In this document: piece by piece, positions 1-6,616 of the stretch
Position numbering within the stretch: the stretch's first letter is position 1
Layout of the letters: the number at the start of each line of letters is the position of its first letter
Assembly (NCBI GenBank): GCA_043755595.1
Contig: JAYUSQ010000279.1
Location: 12,238-76,237 of the forward strand
Reading direction: 5' to 3'
DNA length: 64,000 nt
DNA from: VFZP01 sp043755595
Lineage (GTDB): Bacteria; Acidobacteriota; Terriglobia; Bryobacterales; Bryobacteraceae
Notes under the pieces: model-generated
Seen by the model: only the letters and a program-made list of their open reading frames with translations
What the model was told of the DNA's origin: nothing
Databases searched by the model: none
Translations under genes and position numbers: made by a program

Positions 1-5
1 ACAAA

Positions 6-155
6 ATGGACTGGCCAAGCATATGCGAATCGATGGGGCCTGGCGGCCCGAAGCCATCGACCCTGCGAGACTGGCGGAAGTGCCGGATCAAGGGTAAGGT
101 CGGCGAGCCCATGGCCCGTCTAATCGAAGAATGGATCAAGGCGAATTGTCTCTAG
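6..155 (+). CDS. Small putative HTH protein (possibly partial at 5' end)
   Basis: A 49-codon frame runs from ATG at 6 to TAG at 153-155, and the frame is open to the window edge, so the true start may lie outside. The product reads MDWPSICESMGPGGPKPSTL and continues with a basic, Trp-rich stretch (DWRKC...IKGKVGEP) and an acidic helix. The spacing resembles the small Cro-like HTH proteins of prophages, but this is a weak shape match. It sits just before a tandem GGCGAAACTC repeat and an AlpA-like gene, which suits a phage or island regulator. Other frames here are also partly open, so the call is tentative. Confidence 0.35.
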   Translation: MDWPSICESMGPGGPKPSTLRDWRKCRIKGKVGEPMARLIEEWIKANCL

Positions 156-162
156 AGCGTTT

Positions 163-196
163 GGCGAAACTCGGCGAAACTCGGCGAAACTCGGCG
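163..196. repeat. Three tandem copies of GGCGAAACTC plus GGCG
   Basis: The 10-bp unit GGCGAAACTC is repeated three times head to tail and followed by GGCG. It lies between the small HTH-like frame (ending 155) and the AlpA-like gene (starting 231). The same 14 bp (unit plus GGCG) recurs at 1501-1514. Iterated 10-mers upstream of a regulator are typical of operators or of iteron-type protein binding sites; which applies here is inference. Confidence 0.75.
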
Positions 197-230
197 GCCG
201 CGAGTGCACAATCCCAGGTGAGAATGGGGC

Positions 231-452
231 GTGCAAACCGGAGTAATATCAGAAATCAACACCAAACCAAGGCGACGCTACGGTAGCGAAATTGACGTCG
301 AAGCTCTAACCGGCATAGCGCGCCGCACGTTACAAAAACATCGGCTGCTTGGAAAGGGCTTCCCGTTCTACAAACACCTTGGCCGCATTCTTTATGACCT
401 CAACGAAGTAGAGCAACTTATCCGCGCCTCCCGCGTGAAAGGTGCGGCGTAA
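231..452 (+). CDS. AlpA/excisionase-like MerR-type HTH protein
   Basis: A 73-aa protein starting at GTG 231. Residues about 24-66 form a helix-turn-helix of the excisionase/AlpA kind: EALTGIARRTLQKHR (first helices), then GKGFPFYKHLGRILY (wing with the aromatic-glycine-arginine turn) and DLNEVEQLIRAS (C-terminal helix). Such proteins control excision or early genes of integrated elements. It is followed with no gap by two tiny genes and a primase zinc-finger gene, so the four probably form one element operon. The tandem repeat just upstream is a candidate binding site for this or the preceding protein. Confidence 0.65.
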   Translation: MQTGVISEINTKPRRRYGSEIDVEALTGIARRTLQKHRLLGKGFPFYKHLGRILYDLNEVEQLIRASRVKGAA

Positions 453-584
453 GTGACCCCGCCGGACATCGAGCGCACACTACTCGCACTCCGCAGCGCC
501 TGGGGCCGTGCCAGGCGCCGCGAGGCCGCGCGCAAAGCCATAGGGGTGCAGGCCGTCGAACGGGGCCAGGAGCGCAAGAAGTGA
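453..584 (+). CDS. Small basic protein of unknown function
   Basis: A 43-codon frame starts at GTG 453 directly after the TAA (450-452) of the AlpA-like gene and ends at TGA 582-584. The product is rich in Arg and Ala (SAWGRARRREAARKAIG) and predicted to be helical. The next gene starts at GTG 581 inside its stop (GTGA overlap), which points to translational coupling. Position and coupling are the only support; no family is recognised. Small basic proteins like this are common in the replication or regulation segment of prophages and satellites. Confidence 0.45.
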   Translation: MTPPDIERTLLALRSAWGRARRREAARKAIGVQAVERGQERKK

Positions 585-715
585 GGCCGTATTCGCTCGA
601 CGACTACTGGGGGCAGCTTGCCGCCAGTTACGAGTGTCGCGGTTGCGCCGTGCCGCGCGCTTGGCGCTGGTGGTACCGGGCAATGGTTTCCCTAATGCGA
701 TGGGGGGCGCGGTGA
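581..715 (+). CDS. Small Trp/Tyr-rich protein of unknown function
   Basis: A 44-codon frame from GTG 581 to TGA 713-715. It overlaps the previous gene by 4 nt (GTGA) and the next by 1 nt (TGATG), so all are likely translated from one mRNA. The product contains a CxxC pair (ECRGC) and a cluster RAWRWWYRAM. No family is recognised. The tight overlaps on both sides are the evidence that it is a gene. Confidence 0.4.
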   Translation: MRPYSLDDYWGQLAASYECRGCAVPRAWRWWYRAMVSLMRWGAR

Positions 716-1122
716 TGGCCGGAATTGATGCGGCAACGGTTCGGGCTCAGACCGATATCGGCGCCTTCATTGGCCAGTACGTCGCGCTCCGCCCTGAGGG
801 CGTCAACTTGGTTGGGCTTTGCCCTTTTCACGAAGAGAAAACCCCCTCGTTCAAAGTGCACCGGTCCGAGAAGTACTTCAAGTGCTTCGGCTGCCAGGCT
901 GGTGGTGATGTGATCGATTTCGCGCGGCGCATCGAGGGCGTCGGGTTCCATATCGCGTTGGCAAGGGTCGCCGCGTTTTCAGGCTCTGCGGTAACGCAAG
1001 GCAGAGTCGCGCCCGCTTCCGGCCAGCCGCCTCCGCCTATCCCGGTGGAAGCCGTGCGCCGTAAGCTGGCCGCCGAGGGCTTCCGGCTGTTTCTGGCATG
1101 GGCATACCTGCGCTCGCGGTAG
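715..1122 (+). CDS. Truncated DNA primase-like CHC2 zinc-finger protein
   Basis: From ATG 715 (overlapping the previous TGA) the 135-aa product carries the N-terminal zinc-binding domain of DnaG-type primases at about residues 10-80: an LCPFHEEKTPSF motif followed by FKCFGCQAGGDVIDF, giving the C-x2-H...C-x2-C ligand set. There is no TOPRIM domain. After VEAVRRKLAAEGF the frame runs into the duplicated vsr segment out of frame and stops at 1122, so the last ~14 residues are junk. Full island primases are far longer, so this gene was cut by the recombination that created the vsr duplication. It may still bind DNA but cannot prime. Confidence 0.7.
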   Translation: MAGIDAATVRAQTDIGAFIGQYVALRPEGVNLVGLCPFHEEKTPSFKVHRSEKYFKCFGCQAGGDVIDFARRIEGVGFHIALARVAAFSGSAVTQGRVAPASGQPPPPIPVEAVRRKLAAEGFRLFLAWAYLRSR

Positions 1123-1300
1123 CCGCGTGCCGAAAACCAACAGCGACTACTGGCGGAAGAAGATCGCGGGCAACGTGCTGCGCGAACAGCGCTCGGCCCG
1201 CGCGCTTCGGCAGTCTGGCTGGAAGCCGTTGATCGTTTGGGAATGCCAGTTGCGGAGCGAAGGGCTGCTGCGCAGGTTGACCAATTTTCTCGCCGCATAA
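1085..1300 (+). pseudogene. vsr: vsr (very short patch repair endonuclease) 3' fragment, copy 1
   Basis: In the frame starting GGC 1085 the DNA encodes GCFWHGHTCARGSRVPKTNS, then DYWRKKIAGNV, SGWKPLIVWECQL and a stop at 1298-1300. These match the C-terminal half of Vsr endonucleases (GCFWH with the catalytic-region His residues, the DYW segment, the GW..L.VWECEL strand). The N-terminal half, including the metal-binding Asp, is missing and replaced by primase sequence. There is no start codon in a sensible place. No DNA cytosine methyltransferase gene, the usual Vsr partner, is visible in the window. Confidence 0.8.
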
Positions 1301-1355
1301 GATCAATCGGGCCGCTACAATGGAAAGGCGGACTTCGTCGCGCCACCTAAGTAAC

Positions 1356-1396
1356 GGGCCCTTAGCACAGCGGTTAGTGCAGGGGACTCATAATCC
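1356..1396 (+). pseudogene. tRNA-Ile2(CAU) 5' fragment
   Basis: These 41 nt are identical to the first 41 nt of the intact tRNA at 2832-2907: acceptor 5' strand, D arm and anticodon arm through CTCATAATCC. The sequence then switches to unrelated AT-richer DNA. A break at the anticodon arm of a tRNA gene is a classic tyrosine-recombinase attachment position, so this looks like an att junction left by integration. The recombinase itself is not in the window. Confidence 0.8.
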
Positions 1397-1569
1397 GGAT
1401 CTTGTTATAAATCAACGACTTGCAATAATTACGCCTGCATGCTCGCGATTGCGATATCTCCCGTCGGTCCCAAGGGTTGAAGTGGTTGACGTTTAAGCGA
1501 GGCGAAACTCGGCGTAATTAGGAGTAGCATGGGGTAGGCACAAATTTGGGCATACAAATATCGAAACAG
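1397..1569. other. Non-coding AT-richer spacer with one more GGCGAAACTCGGCG copy
   Basis: No convincing gene. The stretch begins where the truncated tRNA ends. It holds GGCGAAACTCGGCG at 1501-1514, the same word that is tandemly repeated at 163-196, which suggests both regions belong to the same kind of element. Its base composition is lower in GC than the surrounding chromosome. Confidence 0.6.
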
Positions 1570-1983
1570 CTACGGTTTTGGGCCAAGAAGTTCGAGCTCA
1601 AGTTGTTCGAACTTTGCGGAGTCGTTTTCGTGACCAGACATCTTCCCTAGTGCTGAATTGTGGTGCGCGATCTCTTCATTGGTAAGCAAGTCCACGAGGA
1701 ACCGTAGAAAGATTCCTTGATTGATCGAGCCGCCGGACCAAAAGCAGGTGTTGCTCTTGACGTTGTACTTGAATCGAGAAGCCAACTCCGAGCCTGAAAG
1801 CCCCCGCGCCCATTCGTTTGAATAACGTCTGCCGAGCTCGGCGCACTTCAATTTGACATCAAACTCCCGAGCTATCACTGCTTCATTCTTTGCGGCGCGA
1901 TCCTCCTGCAATTGCTGCACGCCTCGGTCAGTGCACCCCACCGATAAAACAACCGCCGCAAAACAGCAAAACGACTCTCTCAT
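1570..1983 (-). CDS. Putative lipoprotein of unknown function
   Basis: A 137-aa protein with a short signal peptide and a lipobox (VVLSVGC, acylated Cys at about residue 17). The mature part is hydrophilic, with two further Cys residues (KCAELGRRY and SNTCFW) that could pair in the periplasm, and an acidic helical C-terminus. No family is recognised. Together with the next lipoprotein gene on the other strand it is the only cargo between the two copies of the vsr-tRNA repeat. The two starts face each other across about 150 bp of shared upstream DNA. Confidence 0.6.
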   Translation of the reverse strand: MRESFCCFAAVVLSVGCTDRGVQQLQEDRAAKNEAVIAREFDVKLKCAELGRRYSNEWARGLSGSELASRFKYNVKSNTCFWSGGSINQGIFLRFLVDLLTNEEIAHHNSALGKMSGHENDSAKFEQLELELLGPKP

Positions 1984-2132
1984 CCGTTGACGACCCTTTC
2001 TTATCGCTGGCTCAGATTCATACCCCGTATTAAGGGGCCGAGCAGCCAGGCGAAGGCTGTTGGGCTTCCAATGTCGGGCGCGCCAATAGCCTCTGTGTGT
2101 TAAGATTTTATTACACGTTGCACCCTTCTGTC

Positions 2133-2519
2133 ATGCGTTCCGTGTTGATACTCTCGGCCCTTCTCGCGTGGTCCTGCGCACCGAGGCAGGACGAAAAAGA
2201 GATTGCCTGCGCTGATCGGGCGGCGAGGCTAGCCGCGCCGACGGATGGCCCGGAATGGCCTGGGCGACACACGATTGAAGGCCGCGTGCCACACTACAGC
2301 GCTCCCAGCGGGCGTTGCTATCTGCTCATCAGGCACCGAGTCCACGGAGCAGATTCGAAAGGCTCATTTTCCAGGGCATACCAAACTCTGATTGACGTTG
2401 ACACCGAAGAGACAATTGCGCGGTGTGGCGATGGTCCGCTTTCTTGCCGAATCGGGCGCGAGTACGCCGTAGATTGCGAACGGTGCGAAGCACTAATTCA
2501 CAAATCCTTGTCACAATAA
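2133..2519 (+). CDS. Putative lipoprotein of unknown function
   Basis: ATG 2133 is chosen because it begins a clear lipoprotein signal (MRSVLILSALLAWSC, Cys at residue 15); an upstream in-frame GTG at 2097 would add 12 unhelpful residues. The 128-aa product has six further Cys residues in the mature part (ACADR, GRCYLL, ARCGDGPLSC, DCERCEALI), suggesting a disulfide-bonded periplasmic domain. Function unknown. It ends exactly where the second vsr fragment frame opens (stop at 2517-2519). Confidence 0.6.
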   Translation: MRSVLILSALLAWSCAPRQDEKEIACADRAARLAAPTDGPEWPGRHTIEGRVPHYSAPSGRCYLLIRHRVHGADSKGSFSRAYQTLIDVDTEETIARCGDGPLSCRIGREYAVDCERCEALIHKSLSQ

Positions 2520-2777
2520 TGCTCCACGAAAATAGTCCGCCGCAAGGTGATCCTCGTTCACGGCTGTTTCTGGCATCGGCATACCTGCGCTCGCGGCAGC
2601 CGCGTGCCGAAAGCCAACAGCGACTACTGGCGGAAGAAGATCGCGGGCAACGTCCGGCGCGACCAGCGCTCGGCCCGCGCGCTTCGGCAGTCTGGCTGGA
2701 AGCCGTTGATCGTTTGGGAATGCCAGTTGCGGAGTGAACGGTTGCTGAGCCGGTTAACCAATTTTCTCGCCGCATAA
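2520..2777 (+). pseudogene. vsr: vsr 3' fragment, copy 2
   Basis: The frame encodes RRKVILVHGCFWHRHTCARG, then DYWRKKIAGNV, GWKPLIVWECQL, and ends TAA 2775-2777. It keeps the HGCFWH and VWECQL hallmarks of Vsr but lacks the N-terminal ~60 residues with the catalytic Asp. The frame opens right after the stop of the preceding lipoprotein gene and offers only a GTG at 2547 inside the domain. It retains slightly more of the gene than copy 1, which begins at GCFWH. Confidence 0.8.
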
Positions 2778-2872
2778 GATCATTCAGGCGGCTACAATGA
2801 AATGGCGGACCTCGCCGCGCCACCTCGTCACGGGCCCTTAGCACAGCGGTTAGTGCAGGGGACTCATAATCC
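2561..2872 (+). repeat. Direct repeat copy B (vsr 3' end + spacer + tRNA 5' half)
   Basis: Partner of the repeat at 1084-1396. This copy continues into a complete tRNA, whereas copy A breaks off in the anticodon arm. The pattern is what integration of a small circle with its own vsr-tRNA 5' homology would leave: a 5' fragment on the left and a restored gene on the right. Confidence 0.85.
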
Positions 2873-2907
2873 CTTGGTCCCCGGTTCGAATCCGGGAGGG
2901 CCCACCA
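2832..2907 (+). tRNA. tRNA-Ile2 (anticodon CAU), CCA encoded
   Basis: A 76-nt gene. The 7-bp acceptor stem GGGCCCT/AGGGCCC is perfect, the D arm reads TTAGCACAGCGGTTAGTGCA, the anticodon loop is CTCATAA, and the T arm contains GGTTCGAATCC; CCA is encoded at 2905-2907. CAU could mean Met or lysidine-modified Ile. The body closely resembles E. coli ileX as I remember it, so Ile2 decoding AUA is the better reading, which requires TilS modification. Scanners without that distinction will call it Met. Confidence 0.9.
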
Positions 2908-3083
2908 AGTCTCCCCGCTTTCCGGCTACTCGCCGTCTCTCTCTGTCATCCTTGTCCTACATGGATTCGTCGCGGATTCCTTCCCGTCTCTCGGATCTGC
3001 TCGACTGTAAACAATACGAGTTTGAACTTATTCTGGCTAAGGAGGGAATACGGTCATGATTTCTGCGCGAAGTTGACAGTGCA
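2908..3083 (+). other. tRNA to response-regulator spacer with a short coupled ORF
   Basis: No gene I can defend. A 32-codon frame (2961-3059, MDSSRIPSRLSDLLDCK...) ends in TGA 3057-3059. A strong Shine-Dalgarno AAGGAGGG at about 3040 precedes ATG 3056, which opens only a 6-codon ORF (3056-3076). The SD and mini-ORF just ahead of the response regulator could be a leader peptide or the remains of an older start. Confidence 0.3.
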
Positions 3084-3548
3084 ATGCAGTATCTATTGGC
3101 GTCGTTTTCCCTTGATGCGAAACGAATGCCAATAGCTCCTCAGGTTGATGGAGAACCGCGGTCGGTTCTCGTTCTCGAAGACGATTTTGTCCTCACACTG
3201 TTGTACCGGCGGCTCTTTCAAATGTGCGGGTGTCAGGTGGACTTGGCCTCGTCGGCTGAGCAGGCGCAAGAGTGCCTGACAGTCAAGCCCTACGATCTAA
3301 TCCTTCTCGACGCCGCTCTTCCGGGAGGCGCCGCAGCCCAGGTTGCAAAGTTCGCGCGGCAAGGCGTAAGTGCCCAAGCCCCCAAAGTCCCGATCGTAGC
3401 GATTTCGAGCGGCGACGGCACTGACGCCGTACAGTCTATGCTGGACGCTGGCGCGGACCGTTTCCTGCCCAAGCCAATCCTCGCCCAACAGATCCGGTTC
3501 ATGTTGGCGATGTATGGCCTGGCTGGGGATGACGATTCCAATGAATGA
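3084..3548 (+). CDS. Single-domain response regulator (CheY-like receiver)
   Basis: The receiver domain fills about residues 27-148: acidic pocket LVLEDD, phospho-acceptor Asp in DLILLDAALPGG, the Ser of AISSG and the Lys of PKP are all present. There is no output domain, so it acts by protein-protein contact or as a phosphate relay. The start is uncertain: ATG 3084 has no obvious RBS, and ATG 3126 would still keep the whole domain. No cognate kinase is adjacent. A small gene overlaps its stop by 8 nt. Confidence 0.85.
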   Translation: MQYLLASFSLDAKRMPIAPQVDGEPRSVLVLEDDFVLTLLYRRLFQMCGCQVDLASSAEQAQECLTVKPYDLILLDAALPGGAAAQVAKFARQGVSAQAPKVPIVAISSGDGTDAVQSMLDAGADRFLPKPILAQQIRFMLAMYGLAGDDDSNE

Positions 3549-3750
3549 TTGCCTCCTCTTGTGGGCTTACATGACCGGGTGGCGCGAAGGGATCCGCCGG
3601 GCCGAGCGGTTGATCGCCGGCGATTCTGAAACTCCTCTCACCGGTGTTGGGCTCGAGGACGGCGAGTCTGAAGCCAAGCAGCGCCGGCAATTCGCTCCCC
3701 ATCCGCGCCGGAATTGCGCGGCCTCGCACAGGGTGGTGGATCGGGCATAA
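3541..3750 (+). CDS. Small hypothetical protein downstream of the response regulator
   Basis: From ATG 3541, overlapping the regulator stop by 8 nt, a 69-aa product starts MNDCLLLWAYMTGWREGIRR and ends in a basic, low-complexity tail. The N-terminal helix is plausible; the C-terminal half looks like the antisense or out-of-frame use of GC-rich DNA. No family recognised. The overlap with the previous gene is the main support. Confidence 0.35.
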   Translation: MNDCLLLWAYMTGWREGIRRAERLIAGDSETPLTGVGLEDGESEAKQRRQFAPHPRRNCAASHRVVDRA

Positions 3751-3763
3751 TAGTCGCCAGCGC

Positions 3764-4084
3764 GTGACGACGACCAAGCTCCGGATCCCTTGCCCAGGCT
3801 GCGGCTCCTTTGAAGTGTTCTATAGCTGCTCCCCGGCCTGCTGCTTCAATCATGTTTGTGCCGATTGCAGTACGACGTTCGAGCCAGTAACTACATCGAA
3901 AGGCGGACGAACCGCCAAAATCACCCCGCCCTCACCTTTGCCCGATCCTGCCGACCCCGCCGTCGCTTGCATCAAGTGCGATTCGACTGCGGTTTATATG
4001 ACCCCCGATGAGTCGCTGGTCTGCTCTTCTTGCGGCGCGTTACTTAAGTTAGAGCTTACAGAAGTGACCCTAGGGCCGGCTTGA
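3764..4084 (+). CDS. Double zinc-ribbon protein, conserved hypothetical
   Basis: GTG 3764 is preferred because upstream in-frame sequence (from 3644) is low-complexity. The 106-aa product has two zinc-binding clusters: CPGCG...CSPACC...CADC at residues about 9-36 and CIKC...CSSCG at about 71-93, separated by a Pro-rich linker. Proteins of this shape are, from memory, common unannotated single-copy genes in Acidobacteriota. Function is unknown; zinc ribbons of this kind often bind nucleic acid or act as adaptors. Its 3' end overlaps the convergent DUF1801 gene. Confidence 0.65.
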   Translation: MTTTKLRIPCPGCGSFEVFYSCSPACCFNHVCADCSTTFEPVTTSKGGRTAKITPPSPLPDPADPAVACIKCDSTAVYMTPDESLVCSSCGALLKLELTEVTLGPA

Positions 4085-4544
4085 TTTCTTCCGGCTCTTC
4101 GACAACTTGACCGCATCCTCGTACTGAGTGATAATCGCCGGCCACGGAAAGCTTCCCCACCGCCTCGCCAATCACGTCGAGCGGCAGATCTTCCAGCTTC
4201 TTGAACCGTATACAGCCCTTGCCCATGTCCAGCTTTTTCCCTCGCGCCTGGAACTGTTCGCGGAGCCACGGCTCAAAGCTATAGGCGGACATCAAATAGA
4301 ATGCCATGTGATTCTTTTGCGACGCCAGGTTGGCAAAAGGCAGCGGCAGTTTCGGATCGCAATGGTAGCCCGCCGGATGCAGTTTATGTGGCACGACATA
4401 CCCGATCGAGCCATAGCTCATCTGTTCCACGAAGCCTTTGGGTAGGTTCTTGCGAATCACGGCGCGGACCTTGCCGATCGCCGCGCGCCGGTCATCGGGG
4501 AGTTCTTCCAGATATTCGGCAACGGTGGCCGCCTTGCTTTGCAT
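4056..4544 (-). CDS. DUF1801 (YdhG-like) protein with a frameshifted C-terminus
   Basis: The 162-aa frame shows the DUF1801 pattern: EYLEELPDDRRAAIGKVR, KGFVEQMSYGSIGYVVP, LASQKNHMAFYLMS and GKGCIRFKKLEDLPLDVI. After KLSVAG the family normally continues with a helix of the type I..YE.A. That sequence (IITQYEDAVKLSKSRKK) is present in another frame and would end at TAG 4070-4072. So a single-base indel near 4130-4140 has replaced the last ~20 residues with an unrelated tail. It may be a real mutation or a sequencing error. Family function is poorly defined (iron-chaperone/frataxin-like fold). Confidence 0.75.
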   Translation of the reverse strand: MQSKAATVAEYLEELPDDRRAAIGKVRAVIRKNLPKGFVEQMSYGSIGYVVPHKLHPAGYHCDPKLPLPFANLASQKNHMAFYLMSAYSFEPWLREQFQARGKKLDMGKGCIRFKKLEDLPLDVIGEAVGKLSVAGDYHSVRGCGQVVEEPEEIKPALGSLL

Positions 4545-4567
4545 GATGGGATACAGAATAACTCAAA

Positions 4568-5914
4568 CTACTCGCCCCGCCAAACCTCGGGACCGAAGGC
4601 CTGCGCCGGCGCACCCGGGACCCACAGCGCGCCGTGTCCGTACTCGCACAACACCTCGTCGCCCACTCCCTCCAACAGCGCCGCGCCATGCGTCCCAATC
4701 TGCACAGCCATCGTCATGCGAGCCAGGCAATGCGGGCAGCGCAACTCCTGATCCCGGCGGGCCCACCAGATTCCCAGCACCGCAGCCAAGCCGGTCAGCC
4801 AGAACAGGAAGAACGGTCCGCTCGCTGAGCCCGAAGCCAGCATGCCGAGCGCGGCTACGCTACAAAGAAAGATGCCAGTGGTCAGCGGAATCGCTTTGGC
4901 CAGGAAGAATAGCTCCGTTCGCCAAACGCGCCGTCTGACCGCTCTCCAAACCGCGAAGACGGCTAAGCCAAAAATCACCGCCAAAAAGCCGATCCAAAGA
5001 CTGCCCAACACGCCCGCTTGTCCGTGGCGTAAGGAAACGACAGCCGTTGGCGTGCCAGAGCCTTTGCGAGCGGGAGCCGACAGCAGCAGATCGCGGATCT
5101 CCGCGCTAGCCGCGTCGTGTGTCACGCCCGGCTTCAGGACCGCAACCATCGTCGCGTCGAATTGTTCAGTCGATTCAGGGATCCAGAAGTCCGGCCGCGC
5201 CAAGGCAGGGCGAAAATCCCTCGGCCAAACTCCGGCGATGCGGTAGCGGCGTCCTCCGGTATGCAACGTGCGCCCCACCCATTGCGATCCGAGTTCTCCG
5301 GCGACATAGGCTTGTCCTTCGCGTAATCCAAAGGTCGAAAACACGCCCGGCCCTGCCAATGCAATTCGCCGCAGCCGGACATCTCCGCCCGGTACAGCCA
5401 CGGTTTGCCAGCGAATCGCGTACCCGGCCAAAGTCGAATAACTATTGGCGCGCTCGCGGATCAGGCGGAACTGCCGTGGAGTAAACCCCTGCGTCTTGCC
5501 GAAGAAGGACCGCTCGGGAACCGCCGTAACGAGCCTGTCGCCAACCGCGGACGGCGCAATCGGGCGGAACGCCGCTCGCAACGGGGCCGCCGAATCGCTC
5601 CACCATAATCCAATGCCCAACAAGAGCGACGGCGGAATCAGCGCGAATGCCGGAGCCCGCAATCTGCGGCCCCATTCATCCTGGACAGCCGTCATCTCCC
5701 AACGCGAAGAAAAAGCTTCCGCCGCGCCGTCGCGCAGATATTGGAAGAGGTGTTCGCGTAGGACGGCCTGCGGCAGGTTGCGGCTTTCAAGCCATGCATA
5801 ATACGACGGGAGGCTGTGAAACCAACGGGCGCGCCAGTGTTCTCGCTCGCCTGCTTCTGGAACCAGCAGGCTCAGCCAATCAAGCGCGATCGCGACACAG
5901 CGGCGGACCAGCAC
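4568..5914 (-). CDS. Membrane protein with MacB-like extracytoplasmic core and C-terminal zinc ribbon
   Basis: 448 aa. The N-terminus (GEREHWRARWFHSLP) resembles the cytoplasmic prefix seen on acidobacterial ADOP permeases. A TM segment follows at about 94-110 (IPPSLLLGIGLWW), then a ~200-residue region like a MacB periplasmic core (QFRLIRERANSYSTLAG, VFSTFGLREGQAYV, YRIAGVWPRDF). Two or three more TM segments follow, and the C-terminus carries a ribbon CPHC...CEYGHG. It is not a complete FtsX permease. It sits 6 bp after the terC-like gene and probably shares its transcript. Substrate unknown. Confidence 0.6.
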   Translation of the reverse strand: MLVRRCVAIALDWLSLLVPEAGEREHWRARWFHSLPSYYAWLESRNLPQAVLREHLFQYLRDGAAEAFSSRWEMTAVQDEWGRRLRAPAFALIPPSLLLGIGLWWSDSAAPLRAAFRPIAPSAVGDRLVTAVPERSFFGKTQGFTPRQFRLIRERANSYSTLAGYAIRWQTVAVPGGDVRLRRIALAGPGVFSTFGLREGQAYVAGELGSQWVGRTLHTGGRRYRIAGVWPRDFRPALARPDFWIPESTEQFDATMVAVLKPGVTHDAASAEIRDLLLSAPARKGSGTPTAVVSLRHGQAGVLGSLWIGFLAVIFGLAVFAVWRAVRRRVWRTELFFLAKAIPLTTGIFLCSVAALGMLASGSASGPFFLFWLTGLAAVLGIWWARRDQELRCPHCLARMTMAVQIGTHGAALLEGVGDEVLCEYGHGALWVPGAPAQAFGPEVWRGE

Positions 5915-5920
5915 ACATCA

Positions 5921-6616
5921 TCAGACGCTCACATCGGCCGATTTGTTCCCGCGACGCCGTTGAACCAGCCACCAACCCAACGCCACCACCGCCACGCCGC
6001 AAACGACTTCGACCGTCAACTGCACCCAATGCGGCAGTACGATCATCTTCGCAATCCACGGATCGGTCAGAATCATCTCAGCGCCAACGCGGCCAAGGAT
6101 CGCCGACCCCAGGTAGATAATCGCCGGAAATCGGTCCATCAGCGTGGAGAGGACTCGGCTGGTAAACACGACGAAGGGAATGCTCAGACCCAAACCGAAA
6201 ATGAGAAGCCCCAGGTTACCCTTGGAGGCGGCCGCGACGGCGAGGATGTTATCGACCGACATGGTGATGTCGGCCACGATTATCAACCACATCGCCTGCC
6301 ACAAAGTCTTCGCCTCGCGCCCGCCTTCTTCCCCGACACCCGAATCGGCCAGGAGTTTGACCGCGATCCACAAAATTGCCAGGCCGCCGGCCAGCTTGAG
6401 AAACTGAGTCTGCAGAAGTTGTGCGGCGAAGAAGGTGAGGCCGATCCGCAGCACCACTGCGAACGCCGAACCGGCCATGATCCCTTTCCGGCGTTGATCG
6501 GGCGGTAGTGAGCGGACCGCCATCGCGATGATCACGGCATTGTCGCCGGCCAGCAGGATGTCGATCAGAATAATGGATAGCGCATCAAGTAAGAATCGCG
6601 CGTTCAGCTCAGGCAT
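5921..6616 (-). CDS. TerC family integral membrane protein (YjbE type)
   Basis: ATG at 6616 gives 231 aa and a normal TerC N-terminus (LDALSIILIDILLAGDNAVI); the longer frame adds 17 residues with no merit. Two signature repeats are visible, LLAGDNAVIIAMAVRSLP and ITMSVDNILAVAAASKG, each with the Asp-Asn pair in a membrane helix that forms the ion path, plus about seven hydrophobic segments. TerC/YjbE proteins are linked to manganese export and metal loading of secreted enzymes. The membrane gene 4568-5914 follows after 6 bp. Confidence 0.85.
   Translation of the reverse strand: MPELNARFLLDALSIILIDILLAGDNAVIIAMAVRSLPPDQRRKGIMAGSAFAVVLRIGLTFFAAQLLQTQFLKLAGGLAILWIAVKLLADSGVGEEGGREAKTLWQAMWLIIVADITMSVDNILAVAAASKGNLGLLIFGLGLSIPFVVFTSRVLSTLMDRFPAIIYLGSAILGRVGAEMILTDPWIAKMIVLPHWVQLTVEVVCGVAVVALGWWLVQRRRGNKSADVSV

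Larger units (their letters stand above)
1084..1396 (+). repeat. Direct repeat copy A (vsr 3' end + spacer + tRNA 5' half)
   Basis: About 313 bp that recur at 2561-2872 with scattered substitutions and a 1-bp length difference. Both copies contain the vsr tail, the short spacer and the first 41 nt of the tRNA gene. Similarity ends inside the anticodon arm on the right and at the GGC of the vsr GCFWH motif on the left. The spacing of the copies is about 1476 bp. Confidence 0.85.

Noticed and set aside
2802..3059. 85-codon frame running through the tRNA
   Set aside because: It translates the tRNA itself (LAQRLVQGTHNPLVPGSNPG is a typical tRNA-derived false protein).
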